The position numbers were made by a program, and so were the translations under genes. A model generated the notes under the pieces. That model did no database searches and was not told where the DNA came from. It was given only the letters and a program-made list of their open reading frames with translations. Positions 29,982 to 39,922 of a stretch of DNA of 49,197 nt are shown piece after piece (positions within the stretch are counted from its first letter, which is position 1; every line of letters starts with the position of its first letter). This stretch comes from Streptomyces hydrogenans (lineage in GTDB: Bacteria > Actinomycetota > Actinomycetes > Streptomycetales > Streptomycetaceae): assembly GCF_014656075.1 (NCBI RefSeq), contig NZ_BNBS01000060.1, positions 1 to 49,197 on the forward strand, given 5' to 3'.

Positions 29982-30917
29982 TCACGCCCCCGCGCGGCCG
30001 CCCGCGAGCACCGCGAGGAGCCGGCCGACGGCCCCGCCCAGGCCCCAGCGGGCCGCCAGGGCGTCCAGCGCGACCGGGTCGCGGGGGGCCGCGGGGAGGG
30101 CCGGGTCGAAGTCGGGGAGCGGCACGTCGCGCGCGACCCGGACCACCGTCGGCGCCACGTCCAGGTAGGACGCCGCCTCCACGATCCCGCGCCGCTTGGC
30201 GGGGGTGAGCCGGGAGGTGCGGTCCTCGGCCGCCGTCCGGACGCCGGCCAGGTCGCCGTACTCGGTGATCAGCTGTGCGGCGGTCTTCTCGCCGATGCCC
30301 TTCACGCCGGGCAGGCCGTCGCTGGCGTCGCCGCGGAGGGCGGCGAAGTCCGCGTACTGGCCGGGCCGCACCCCGTACTTCGTACGGATCAGCTCGTCGT
30401 CCACCAGGTCGCAGTCGCCGACGCCCTTGCGCGGGTACAGCACCCGGACCGCCCGGGCGTCGTCGACCAGCTGGAAGAGGTCGCGGTCGCCGGTGACGAT
30501 GTCGACCGGGCCCTTCGCCCGCTCCGTCAGCGTGCCGATCACGTCGTCCGCCTCGTAGCCCGCCGCCCCGATCCGGGCGATGCCGAGCGCCGCGAGGACC
30601 TCCTCGATCACCGGCACCTGCGGGGAGAGCGTGTCCGGGACCTCCTCCTCGTCCGGTCCGGTCTCCGTCTCGACGGCGACCCGGTGCGCCTTGTAGGAGG
30701 GGATGAGGTCCACCCGCCACTGCGGCCGCCAGTCGTCGTCCCAGCAGGCCACGAGGTCGTCCGGCCGGTGGTCGTGCACCAGTCGGCCGATGAAGTCGAG
30801 CAGCCCGCGCACGGCGTTCACCGGCGTCCCGTCCGGGGCCCGGACCGAGTCCGGCACGCCGAAGTACGCGCGGAAGTAGAGGCTGGCGGTGTCCAGGAGC
30901 ATCAGGCGTCGCGTCAC
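29982..30917 (-). CDS. 5'-3' exonuclease (T5/Pol I N-terminal FEN type)
   Basis: A 311-residue structure-specific nuclease resembling the 5'-nuclease domain of DNA polymerase I without the polymerase. Metal-binding acidic motifs: LMLLDTASLYFRAYF near the N terminus, GYEADDVIGTLTERA, VTGDRDLFQLVDD, and the helix-hairpin-helix DGLPGVKGIGEKTAAQLI that binds DNA. Such stand-alone enzymes process flaps or Okazaki fragments alongside Pol I. The GTG at 30917 gives VTRRLMLLD; an ATG four codons in is an alternative. A weak G-rich ribosome site lies upstream. It is followed by the iron-regulated gene on the same strand, with which it is unlikely to share regulation. Confidence 0.92.
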   Translation of the reverse strand: MTRRLMLLDTASLYFRAYFGVPDSVRAPDGTPVNAVRGLLDFIGRLVHDHRPDDLVACWDDDWRPQWRVDLIPSYKAHRVAVETETGPDEEEVPDTLSPQVPVIEEVLAALGIARIGAAGYEADDVIGTLTERAKGPVDIVTGDRDLFQLVDDARAVRVLYPRKGVGDCDLVDDELIRTKYGVRPGQYADFAALRGDASDGLPGVKGIGEKTAAQLITEYGDLAGVRTAAEDRTSRLTPAKRRGIVEAASYLDVAPTVVRVARDVPLPDFDPALPAAPRDPVALDALAARWGLGGAVGRLLAVLAGGRAGA

Positions 30918-30948
30918 CCCCCGATCATGCCGCACCCCACCGACAGCG

Positions 30949-31098
30949 CCCGGCCCGACGTCCCCGGACCCGCCGCGGCGGCGGACGCCCCGTACCCGGC
31001 CCGACGTCCCCGGACCCGCCGCGGGAGCGGACGCCCCGTACCCGGCTTCGCCGAGCGAGCCCACCCCCACGCCCGCCGACCACCCCCACGCCCGCCGA
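30949..31098. repeat. Tandem repeats in the 494-bp gap upstream of the exonuclease
   Basis: Two 46-bp copies (30949-30994, 30995-31040) match at 44 of 46 positions; further on, two identical 19-bp copies (31061-31079, 31080-31098) follow. The stretch 30918-31411 has no credible gene; its second half holds the structured leader of the transporter operon. Confidence 0.8.
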
Positions 31099-31295
31099 CC
31101 ACCCGCGCCCCGTCGCCCCCCCTGTGCGCCGCCGACCACCCCCACCCCTGACGACCGCCGCCACCCCCGCCGACCGCCCCACCCCCAGCACCCTCTCCGA
31201 CCGCCCCGCCCCCACCACCCGCTCGTGACCCCCGTCACCTTTGCGTTTGCCCCCCTGGGCCCGGGGCAGGCGCGTGCCCGGAGCGGACCCGGTAA

Positions 31296-31389
31296 GGGGC
31301 CCCGAGCAATGGGCCCCGTACGCGACGGGTGTCGCGGGCAGATCCCGCCCCGCTCCAACGGCCCGGTCGCGGGGGTGGCGGGCCGTTTT
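31296..31389 (+). promoter_or_regulatory. Structured leader with terminator before the glycine betaine transporter
   Basis: Three successive hairpins: 31296-31302 with 31311-31317 (7 bp), 31334-31338 with 31344-31348 (5 bp), and 31357-31365 with 31379-31387 (9 bp) ending in GTTTT. The last is an intrinsic terminator only 22 nt before the GTG at 31412. As the upstream gene is divergent, it can only act on the transporter's own leader, which suggests attenuation. GTGAC/GTCAC (31225-31229, 31234-31238) is a further dyad upstream. Confidence 0.55.
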
Positions 31390-31411
31390 CCCTGCTATCC
31401 GTGAGGTGAAT

Positions 31412-32461
31412 GTGTCCAGGCTCCAGGCCGACCACCTGTTCAAGGTGTTCGCCAGACGCCCCGCCGACGAGACCGCGGCCGTCCGCGCGCTCGTGAACGG
31501 CGCCGACCGCGACGAACTGCGCGAGGACGGCGTCACCGCCGCCGTCGTCGACGCGTCGTTCGTGGTCGAACCGGGTCAGATCTTCGTGGTCATGGGCCTC
31601 TCGGGTTCCGGCAAGTCCACCCTGCTGCGCATGCTGAACGGCCTGCTCGAACCGACCGCGGGCCGCGTCCTCTTCGACGGCGACGATCTCACCGCGCTCT
31701 CCCCCCGCGCGCTGCGCGAGGTCCGCTCCCGCCGGATCAGCATGGTCTTCCAGCACTTCGCGCTCTTCCCGCACCGCACCGTCCTGGAGAACGCCGGCTA
31801 CGGCCTGGAGGTCCAGGGCGTCCCGCGCGCCGAGCGCGAGAAGCGCGCCGCCGAGGCGCTGGAGCTGTGCGGCCTGGCCGGCTGGGAGAAGTCCTGGCCG
31901 GACGAGCTCTCCGGCGGCATGCAGCAGCGCGTGGGCCTGGCCCGGGCGCTCGCCACCGACGCCGACCTGCTGCTCATGGACGAGTCCTTCAGCGCCCTCG
32001 ACCCGCTGATCCGCCGCGACATGCAGGACCAGCTGCTGGTGCTCCAGAAGAAGCTGAAGAAGACCATCGTCTTCATCACCCACGACCTGAACGAGGCCAT
32101 GCGCATCGGCGACCGCGTCGCCGTCATGCGCGGCGGCCGGATCGTGCAGCTGGGCTCCGCCGAGGACATCCTCGTCCGGCCCGCCGACGACTACGTGGCC
32201 TCCTTCATCCAGGACGTCGACCGCTCCCGCGTGCTCACCGCCTCCGCCGTGATGACGGCGTCCGACGGCCCCGCCGACCCGGACGCCCCGGTCGCGGGCC
32301 CCGACACGCTCCTCGCCGACCTGTGCGCGCTCGCCGCGGCGGGCCCGCACCCGGTGACCGTCCGGGACGCCGGCGGGGCGACCCTCGGAGTCGTACAGAA
32401 GGAGAGGCTTCTCGCCGTGATGGGCGGGCTCTCGGCCGAGGAGGTGACCGCGCATGCCTGA
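31412..32461 (+). CDS. Glycine betaine/proline ABC transporter ATP-binding protein (ProV/OpuAA type)
   Basis: A 349-residue ATPase that powers osmoprotectant uptake. Walker A GLSGSGKST (about 62-70), the Q-loop region VFQHFALFPHRTV, signature LSGGMQQR and Walker B LLLMDE are all present, as is the family N-terminal VFARRPADETAA that precedes the nucleotide-binding domain. The C-terminal extension (about 275-345) is a divergent CBS-like regulatory region, as in OpuA, which senses ionic strength. The GTG at 31412 is preceded by GAGGTG. The next gene starts inside the last codons (8-bp overlap), so translation is coupled. A terminator-containing leader precedes it. Confidence 0.93.
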   Translation: MSRLQADHLFKVFARRPADETAAVRALVNGADRDELREDGVTAAVVDASFVVEPGQIFVVMGLSGSGKSTLLRMLNGLLEPTAGRVLFDGDDLTALSPRALREVRSRRISMVFQHFALFPHRTVLENAGYGLEVQGVPRAEREKRAAEALELCGLAGWEKSWPDELSGGMQQRVGLARALATDADLLLMDESFSALDPLIRRDMQDQLLVLQKKLKKTIVFITHDLNEAMRIGDRVAVMRGGRIVQLGSAEDILVRPADDYVASFIQDVDRSRVLTASAVMTASDGPADPDAPVAGPDTLLADLCALAAAGPHPVTVRDAGGATLGVVQKERLLAVMGGLSAEEVTAHA

Positions 32462-34262
32462 GCTGCCCCTCGGTTCCTGGGTCGACGGTTCCGTCGACTG
32501 GCTCCAGTCCCGGTTCTCCTGGCTGTTCGACGCCATCAGCACGGGCATCACCGGCCTCTACGACGGCATCGACGCCGTCCTGTCGGCGCCGCAGCCGCTG
32601 CTCTTCGCGGGCATCCTCGCCGTCGTGGCCTGGTGGCTGCGCGGTCTCGCCGCCGGTGCCCTCTCCTTCGCCGGCCTCGCGCTCGTCGACTCCGTCCAGC
32701 TGTGGGACGAGGCGATGGCGACGCTCTCGCTGGTCCTCGTCGCCACCCTCGTCACCCTGGTCATCGCCGTCCCGCTCGGCATCTGGGCGGCCCGGTCGAA
32801 GACCGTCAGCGCCGTGCTGCGGCCGGTCCTCGACTTCATGCAGACCATGCCGGCGATGGTCTACCTCATCCCCGGCATCATCTTCTTCGGCGTCGGAGTC
32901 GTCCCCGGCATCATCGCCACCATCGTCTTCGCGCTGCCGCCCGGCGTGCGCATGACCGAGCTGGGCATCCGTCAGGTCGACGCCGAACTCGTCGAGGCGG
33001 CCGAGGCGTTCGGCACCACCCCGCGCGACACCCTGCTGCGGGTCCAGCTGCCGCTCGCCGTGCCGACGATCATGGCCGGCGTCAACCAGGTCATCATGCT
33101 CGGCCTCTCCATGGTCGTCATCGCCGGCATGGTCGGCGGCGGCGGGCTCGGCGGCGCCGTGTACAAGGCCATCGGAAACGTCGACATCGGCCTCGGTTTC
33201 GAGGCGGGCGTCTCCATCGTCGTCCTCGCCATGTACCTCGACCGGATGACCGGCGCGCTCGGCCGGCAGGTCTCCCCGCTCGGCCGCCGCGCCCTCGCGA
33301 AGGCCCGCGCCGCGACCGCCCGGCGCCGCACCGCGCAGCTGTGGGCGCACCGCCCGCAGCCCGTCACCGCGCTCGTCGGCATCGTCGTCCTCGCGCTCGT
33401 CGCGGGCGGCTCCGGCTTCCTCGGCGGCTCCGGCGCCACCTCGACGTCCGCCGCCGGCGCGGGCGCCGGTCACGGCAAGAAGATCAGCATCGGCTACATC
33501 CCCTGGGACGAGGGCATCGCCTCCACCTACCTGTGGAAGGAGCTCCTGGAGCGCCGCGGCTACGAGGTGGAGACGAAGCAGCTGGAGGCCGGCGCGCTCT
33601 ACACCGGCCTGGCCGGCGGGCAGCTCGACTTCCAGACCGACGCCTGGCTGCCCGTCACCCACGCCTCCTACCTGGAGAAGTACGGCGACAAGCTGGAGGA
33701 CCTCGGTTCCTGGTACGGCCCGACCTCCCTGGAGCTGTCCGTCCCCTCGTACGTGAAGGACGTGAAGTCCCTCGCCGACCTCAAGGGCAAGGGCGACCGC
33801 TTCAAGGGCCGGATCGTCGGCATCGAGCCCAGCGCCGGGATGATGGGCATCCTCAAGGACAAGGTGCTCAAGGAGTACGGCCTGGAGGGCGAGTACGAGG
33901 TCGTCGACGGCTCGACGCCCGGCATGCTCGCCGAGCTGAAGCGCGCGTACGAGCGGAAGGAACCGGTCGTCGTCACCCTCTGGTCGCCGCACTGGGCCTA
34001 CTCCGCCCACGAGCTGACGAAGCTCGCCGACCCGAAGGGCGTGTGGGGCGAGGGCGACGGCGTCCACACCCTCGCCCGCAAGGGCTTCGGCGCGGACAAC
34101 CCCGAGGTCGGCGCCTGGCTGAAGGACTTCAAGCTCACCGAGAAGGAGCTCACGGGCCTGGAGGCGGAGATCCAGGAGACCGGCAAGGGCAAGGAGCAGC
34201 AGGCCGTCCGGACCTGGCTCGACGCCCGGCCCGGCCTCGCGGAGCGGCTCGCCCCGCAGTAG
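32454..34262 (+). CDS. Glycine betaine ABC transporter permease fused to substrate-binding domain (ProW-ProX type)
   Basis: A 602-residue fusion. Residues about 1-290 form the permease with six or seven membrane segments and the EAA-type loop ELVEAAEAFGTTPRDTLLRV. After a TM at about 305-325 and a Gly/Ser/Ala linker, residues about 340-602 form an extracellular binding domain of the OpuAC type (ISIGYIPWDEGIASTYLW, FQTDAWLPVTHASYLEKYG, VVVTLWSPHWAYSAHELTKL), containing the tryptophans that cage quaternary ammonium groups. As in OpuABC of lactic acid bacteria, the receptor is tethered to the channel. With the ATPase it forms a two-gene importer. A 22-bp terminator hairpin follows. Confidence 0.94.
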   Translation: MPELPLGSWVDGSVDWLQSRFSWLFDAISTGITGLYDGIDAVLSAPQPLLFAGILAVVAWWLRGLAAGALSFAGLALVDSVQLWDEAMATLSLVLVATLVTLVIAVPLGIWAARSKTVSAVLRPVLDFMQTMPAMVYLIPGIIFFGVGVVPGIIATIVFALPPGVRMTELGIRQVDAELVEAAEAFGTTPRDTLLRVQLPLAVPTIMAGVNQVIMLGLSMVVIAGMVGGGGLGGAVYKAIGNVDIGLGFEAGVSIVVLAMYLDRMTGALGRQVSPLGRRALAKARAATARRRTAQLWAHRPQPVTALVGIVVLALVAGGSGFLGGSGATSTSAAGAGAGHGKKISIGYIPWDEGIASTYLWKELLERRGYEVETKQLEAGALYTGLAGGQLDFQTDAWLPVTHASYLEKYGDKLEDLGSWYGPTSLELSVPSYVKDVKSLADLKGKGDRFKGRIVGIEPSAGMMGILKDKVLKEYGLEGEYEVVDGSTPGMLAELKRAYERKEPVVVTLWSPHWAYSAHELTKLADPKGVWGEGDGVHTLARKGFGADNPEVGAWLKDFKLTEKELTGLEAEIQETGKGKEQQAVRTWLDARPGLAERLAPQ

Positions 34263-34278
34263 GACGGACCTCACCCGC

Positions 34279-34324
34279 CGGAAGGGGGCGGTCGCCGAAC
34301 GTGTTCGGCGGCCGCCCCCTTCCG
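34279..34324 (+). terminator. Very long terminator hairpin after the betaine transporter
   Basis: A 22-bp stem (34279-34300 with 34303-34324, one G-T pair) with a minimal GT loop. Confidence 0.92.
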
Positions 34325-34438
34325 CGTCTCGTTCCCGCACCCTTTCCGCCACGACGCGAAACCCCGGCCCAAAGCTGCGTAAGGTTCGGATAACCGGCCG
34401 GTACGCGACGAGGCAGCCAGCAGAGGGAGGGAGCCGCC

Positions 34439-34990
34439 ATGGACGAGAAGGAAGCACCCCGCGTGGGCGCGGCCGTCAAGAGGCGCCGCCGGGCCCTCCA
34501 GCTCACCCTGGCCGTCGTCGCCTCCCGCAGCGGCCTCTCGGTGCCCTTCCTCAGCCAGATCGAGAACGAGCGCGCCCGCCCCAGCCGCCGCTCCCTCGAA
34601 CTGGTCGCCGAGGCCCTCCAGACCAGCGCGGCCGAACTCCTCGCCGCCGCCGAGGCCGCCCGCACCGTCGACGTGGTCCGCGCCGACGAGGGCACCGCCG
34701 ACCTGCCCGACGGGGTGCGGCGCCTGGTCCGCGGACGGCACCAGCTGCACGCTCTGGAGTTCACCGGCGAGCAGGACGCGGGCCGCGAGTTCCAGCACCG
34801 CAACGACGAGCTGCTGTACGTCGCCGACGGCGCCGCCGAGGTCGAGGCCGAGGGCCGCGCCCACCGGCTCGGCCGGGGCGACACCCTGTACCTCTCCGGC
34901 GGCGTCCGGCACCGCTGGCGCGCCACCGAGCCGGGCACCCGCCTGCTGGTCGTCGCCGTCGCCGAGCACGTCGAGGTCGAGGAGGAGTGA
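34439..34990 (+). CDS. XRE-family regulator with cupin domain
   Basis: A 183-residue regulator. The N-terminal helix-turn-helix (about 8-65: VGAAVKRRRRALQLTLAVVA, SGLSVPFLSQIENERARPSR) is followed by a C-terminal single cupin (about 100-178: QHRNDELLYVADGAAEVEAE, RLGRGDTLYLSGGVRHRWRA). This is the PuuR/SutR-like class, in which the cupin binds a small ligand to control nearby genes. GAGGGAGGGAG precedes the ATG. Its last codons overlap the start of the BtuF-like gene (GTGA), a tight translational coupling. It may regulate that gene, itself, or the betaine transporter upstream; the sequence does not decide. Confidence 0.9.
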   Translation: MDEKEAPRVGAAVKRRRRALQLTLAVVASRSGLSVPFLSQIENERARPSRRSLELVAEALQTSAAELLAAAEAARTVDVVRADEGTADLPDGVRRLVRGRHQLHALEFTGEQDAGREFQHRNDELLYVADGAAEVEAEGRAHRLGRGDTLYLSGGVRHRWRATEPGTRLLVVAVAEHVEVEEE

Positions 34991-35656
34991 CCCGGCTCAG
35001 GGGGCGGACGCCCCGGGTCGTGTCGCTCGTCCCGTCGCTGACCGAGGCCGTCGCCGTCACCGCGCCCGGGCTGCTCGTCGGCGCCACCGACTGGTGCTCG
35101 CATCCCGCCGGGCTCGACGTCGCCCGGATCGGCGGCACCAAGAACCCCGACGTGCCCGCGGTCCTCGCGCTGCGCCCGGACCTCGTCCTCGCCAACGAGG
35201 AGGAGAACCGCGCCCCCGACCTGGAGGCCCTGCGGGCCGCCGGCGCCGAGGTCCTCGTGACCGAGGTCCGCACCCTCGACCAGGGGCTGGACGTCCTCGG
35301 GGACGTCCTCGCCGCCTGCGGCGCGCCCCGCCGTCCGCGCTGGCTGGCGGAGGCGGAGGAGGAGTGGGACGCGGTCGAACCGGTCGGGGAGGACGTCACC
35401 GCCGTCGTGCCGATCTGGCGGCGGCCCTGGATGGTGCTCGGCCGGGACACCTTCGCCGGCGACCTGCTGGCCCGCCTCGGGGTCCGCAACCTGTACGCGG
35501 ACCACGAGGAGCGCTATCCGAAGGTGCCGCTCGCCGAGCTGACCGCGGCCGGACCGCGCCTGGTGGTCCTCCCGGACGAGCCGTACCGCTTCACGGCGGA
35601 CGACGGCCCCGAGGCGTTCCCCGGGACCGCCGCCGCGCTCGTCGACGGGCGGATGC

Positions 35657-36817
<1,161 letters not shown>

Positions 36818-36865
36818 GGCTCCACCGTCTCCCCTGGTCAGGGCCCCCACCAGGGATCATGTGGC

Positions 36866-36881
36866 TATGACGTCATAAGCT
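36866..36881. promoter_or_regulatory. TATGACGTCATA palindrome and -10 of the LysR gene
   Basis: A 12-bp perfect palindrome (36866-36877) lies between the divergent TDT and LysR genes. TAAGCT (36876-36881) overlaps it and stands 6 nt before the LysR ATG at 36888, so a bound protein would cover the LysR promoter. Confidence 0.55.
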
Positions 36882-36887
36882 GGCTTT

Positions 36888-38006
36888 ATGAGCAGGGAGC
36901 GGGACGACAGCGCGGGGCCGACGGAGCGGGGCATCGGGGCGGGCGGGGGCGGCGTCTCCGGGACCTCCGGGGCCTCCGAGGCCTCGGGGGCCGCTGAGCG
37001 GCGGACGGCCGCGCGGGCGATCGCGGCGGCCGGCGGCAGTGGGGTCACGGGCGCGGGCTCGGGCGGTACCGCCTCCGGTGCCGGTACGGCCTCCGGTTCC
37101 GTGACCGCGCACCTCTCGCACCGCGTGCCCGACCTCGGCGCCCTCGAACTGCTCCTCGCCGTCGCCCGGCACGGCAGCCTCGGCGCCGCCGCCCGCGAGG
37201 TGGGCATCACCCAGCCCGCGGCCAGCAGCCGGATCCGGTCCATGGAGCGGCAGCTCGGCGTGGCGCTCGTCGACCGCTCGCCGCGCGGCTCCCGGCTCAC
37301 CGACGCGGGCGCGCTGGTCACCGACTGGGCGCGGCGGATCGTCGAGTCGGCGGAGGCGTTCGACGCGGGGGTGCAGGCGCTGCGCGGGCGGCGGGACTCG
37401 CGGCTGCGGGTGGTCGCCTCCATGACGATCGCCGAGTACCTGCTGCCGGGCTGGCTGATCGCGCTGCGCGCGGAGCGGCCGGACACCGCCGTGTCGCTCC
37501 AGGCGGGGAACTCGGCGGTGGTCGCGGAACGGCTGCTCGCGGGGGAGGCGGACCTCGGGTTCGTCGAGGGCCTGGCCGTACCGGACGGGCTCGACGGCAC
37601 GGTCGTCGCCCACGACCGGCTGGCCGTGGTCGTGGCGCCCTCGCATCCGTGGGCCCGCCGCCGGAAGCCGATCGACCCGGCCGAGCTGGCCGGTACCCCG
37701 CTGGTGCTGCGGGAGCACGGCTCGGGCACCCGGCAGGTCCTCGACGCGGCCCTCGCCGGGCACGGCGGGCTGGCCCGGCCGCTGCTCGAACTGGCCTCCA
37801 CCACCGCGGTGAAGGCGGCGGCGGTCAGCGGCGCGGGCCCGGCGGTGCTCAGCGAACTGGCGATCGCCGAGGAGTTGTCCTCCCGCCGCCTGGTAGCCGT
37901 CCCGGTCGCCGGCGCCCACCTCAGGCGCGACCTCCGCGCCGTCTGGCCCACCGGCCACCGCCCCACCGGCCCGGCCCGCGACCTCCTCTCCCTGACCCGG
38001 GCCTGA
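36888..38006 (+). CDS. LysR-family regulator with long low-complexity N-terminal extension
   Basis: A 372-residue regulator. The winged helix-turn-helix (ALELLLAVARHGSLGAAARE, VGITQPAASSRIRSMERQLG) starts only near residue 82, preceded by about 75 Gly/Ala/Ser-rich residues, unusual for the family. The effector domain follows to the C terminus (GEADLGFVEGLAVPD, LREHGSGTRQVLDAALA). The ATG at 36888 is supported by a TAAGCT box 6 nt upstream; a GTG at 37101 would give a normal-length LysR protein (301 residues) but has no ribosome site. The divergent TDT transporter is the probable target. A run of short repeats follows the stop. Confidence 0.88.
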   Translation: MSRERDDSAGPTERGIGAGGGGVSGTSGASEASGAAERRTAARAIAAAGGSGVTGAGSGGTASGAGTASGSVTAHLSHRVPDLGALELLLAVARHGSLGAAAREVGITQPAASSRIRSMERQLGVALVDRSPRGSRLTDAGALVTDWARRIVESAEAFDAGVQALRGRRDSRLRVVASMTIAEYLLPGWLIALRAERPDTAVSLQAGNSAVVAERLLAGEADLGFVEGLAVPDGLDGTVVAHDRLAVVVAPSHPWARRRKPIDPAELAGTPLVLREHGSGTRQVLDAALAGHGGLARPLLELASTTAVKAAAVSGAGPAVLSELAIAEELSSRRLVAVPVAGAHLRRDLRAVWPTGHRPTGPARDLLSLTRA

Positions 38007-38098
38007 CCGGGCGGCCTGGGTCGTGATCGGTGCACCGGGCGGCCTGGGTCGTGATCGGGGCCTGGCCGTGGTGGCGGGGAGGCGTGATCGGGGCCTGG
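38006..38098. repeat. Short direct repeats after the LysR gene
   Basis: Two 25-bp copies (38006-38030, 38034-38058; period 28) and two further copies of GTGATCGGGGCCTGG (38051-38065, 38084-38098). The whole 284-bp gap to the amidohydrolase gene shows no gene or terminator. Confidence 0.75.
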
Positions 38099-38290
38099 TC
38101 TGGCCTGGCTGTGGTGGCGGGAGTTCTCGCCGGGGCCTGACCGCGGCAGCCGGGAGCCGCCACGGCCGCCCGGGTGGCTGAGAGACCGTCGCTCGGCCTG
38201 CTCGGCCCGCTCGACTCGGCTGGCTTCCTCGGTCGCCCGGCCTCGCCCCGCGCGCCGTGACGCGTGGGGCGGGCCCGGGGCCGGTACCCC

Positions 38291-39922
38291 CTACAGCCCC
38301 TGCGCCCGGTGGGTGACGCGCCCGTCCACGGTCGTCAGGAGCACCGGGACGTCCGGCAGGTCCGCGGCCGGGGTGGTGAGCGGGTCGGCGGCGAGGACCG
38401 TCAGGTCGGCGCGGTGGCCGAGGGCGAGGCTTCCGGCGTGCCGCTCCTCGCCCGCCGCGTGGGCCGGGCCCGTCGTGAGGCCGCGCAGCGCCTCCAGCGC
38501 GGTCAGCGCCTGCTCGGGGCCGTGCGGCGGCTGGGCCAGGTCGCGGGACGGGCGGCGGTGCACGGCGCCGGCCAGTACGCCCAGGGGCGGGAAGGGGGCG
38601 ATCGGCCAGTCCGAGCCGAGCACCACGGTGGCCCCGGAGTCGACCAGGTCACGGCAGCGCCAGGCGCGTCCGGCGCGCTCCTCGCCGAGCCGGCGGGACC
38701 AGTTGTCGGTGTGGTCGGCGCGGGTGAAGTCGCAGCAGTGGGTGGGCTGCATCGAGGCGACCACGCCCAGTTCGGCGAAGCGGCGCAGGGTGTCGTCCGG
38801 GACGGTCTCGATGTGCTCGACCCGATGGCGTACCGCCGGGTCGCCGCCGGTGGCCCGCGCCTTCTCGACCGAGTCGAGGACGTGCCGGACGGCGGCGTCG
38901 CCGATGGCGTGGGTCGCGGTCGCCACCCCGGCGCGGTGCAGCGCGCCGATGATCTCCGTGTACGCCTCCGGCTCCGGCCAGAACGCGTGGGTGGACTCGC
39001 CGTGGCAGTCGGGCCGCTCCAGCCACGCCGTGCCGTTGTCGATCGTGCCGTCCATGAAGAGCTTCACGCCGGCGACCCGCCACAGGTCGCCGCCCCGGCC
39101 CTGGAGGGCGATCAGCTCGCGGACGCCGTCCGCGTCGGTGCCGGGCTGGCACCAGGGGGCCACGCGCAGCCGCAGCGGCAGCCGGCCGGCGGCGTCGAGT
39201 TCGGCGAAGAGGTCGAGGCTGTCGCTGTTGGCGTCCATGACGTGGCCGCCGGTCAGTCCGGACGCCGCCATGGCGTCGAGCGCCGACGCCAGCCGCTCCA
39301 GGCGCTCCGCGCGGGTGGGCTGCGGGGCGACCCGCTCGACCAGCTCGCAGGCGGCGTCCTCCTGGAGCAGTCCGGTGGGGCGCCCGTCGGCGTCGCAGAC
39401 GATCTCGGCGGACGCCTGGGCGAAGGTGCGCGGGCCGTCGATCCCGGCGAGTTCGAGGGCCCGGCGGGAGGCGAGCGCGGAGTGCGCGTCGAAGAGCAGC
39501 AGGAAGGCGGGCACCCCGTCGAGGACGGCGTCGAAGGGCGCGACGCCGACCGGCTCGTCGCCGAAGACGTTCGGGTCGAGCCCCCACGCGAACAGCCACT
39601 CGCCCCGCCCGAGCCCGCGCACCTCGCGCGCGAGCGCCTCCCGTACGTCGCCGAGGTCGGCGCAGCCGGAGAGGTCGAGGCCGCCGGTCAGCTCGGCGCC
39701 GGTCACGGGGTGCACGTGCCCGTCGACGAGGCCGGGCGTGACGACGGCGCCCTTGAGGTCGACGACGGTCGTCGCGGCCCCGGCGAGCGCCCGCACCTCA
39801 CGGTCGTCGCCGAGGGCGACGATCCGCCCCTCCCCGTCCACGGCGAGCGCGCTCGCCGCGAGGAAGCCCCCGGTGGCGGGATCGAGCAGTCGTGCGGAGT
39901 GGAGGACGAGTCGGCTGGACAC
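38291..39922 (-). CDS. YtcJ-like amidohydrolase (amidohydrolase_3 family)
   Basis: A 543-residue metal-dependent hydrolase of the TIM-barrel amidohydrolase superfamily. The HxH metal motif is in TPGLVDGHVHPVTG (about residue 66), a likely carboxylated lysine in GVKLFMDGTIDNGTAWL, further ligands in ATHAIGDAAV and HRVEHIE, and the catalytic aspartate in VLGSDWPIAPF. Members act on amide or N-acyl bonds, often with small amine-derived substrates; the substrate is not predictable. The GTG at 39922 is preceded by AGGAG. It is on the strand opposite the NCS1 permease and GS cluster, 182 bp from the TetR gene that precedes it; that gap shows nothing identifiable. Confidence 0.92.
   Translation of the reverse strand: MSSRLVLHSARLLDPATGGFLAASALAVDGEGRIVALGDDREVRALAGAATTVVDLKGAVVTPGLVDGHVHPVTGAELTGGLDLSGCADLGDVREALAREVRGLGRGEWLFAWGLDPNVFGDEPVGVAPFDAVLDGVPAFLLLFDAHSALASRRALELAGIDGPRTFAQASAEIVCDADGRPTGLLQEDAACELVERVAPQPTRAERLERLASALDAMAASGLTGGHVMDANSDSLDLFAELDAAGRLPLRLRVAPWCQPGTDADGVRELIALQGRGGDLWRVAGVKLFMDGTIDNGTAWLERPDCHGESTHAFWPEPEAYTEIIGALHRAGVATATHAIGDAAVRHVLDSVEKARATGGDPAVRHRVEHIETVPDDTLRRFAELGVVASMQPTHCCDFTRADHTDNWSRRLGEERAGRAWRCRDLVDSGATVVLGSDWPIAPFPPLGVLAGAVHRRPSRDLAQPPHGPEQALTALEALRGLTTGPAHAAGEERHAGSLALGHRADLTVLAADPLTTPAADLPDVPVLLTTVDGRVTHRAQGL

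Noticed and set aside
31225..31411. c-di-AMP (ydaO-type) riboswitch before the betaine transporter
   Set aside because: The conserved class motifs I remember for the streptomycete version (GGGGTGAATC and GTCAGCTAACC-like segments) are not present, so I only claim an unassigned structured leader.
38703..38711. A second TTGTCGGTG like the PafBC box
   Set aside because: It lies inside the amidohydrolase coding sequence (codons for CACCGACAA) and has no TAnnnT 8 nt downstream.
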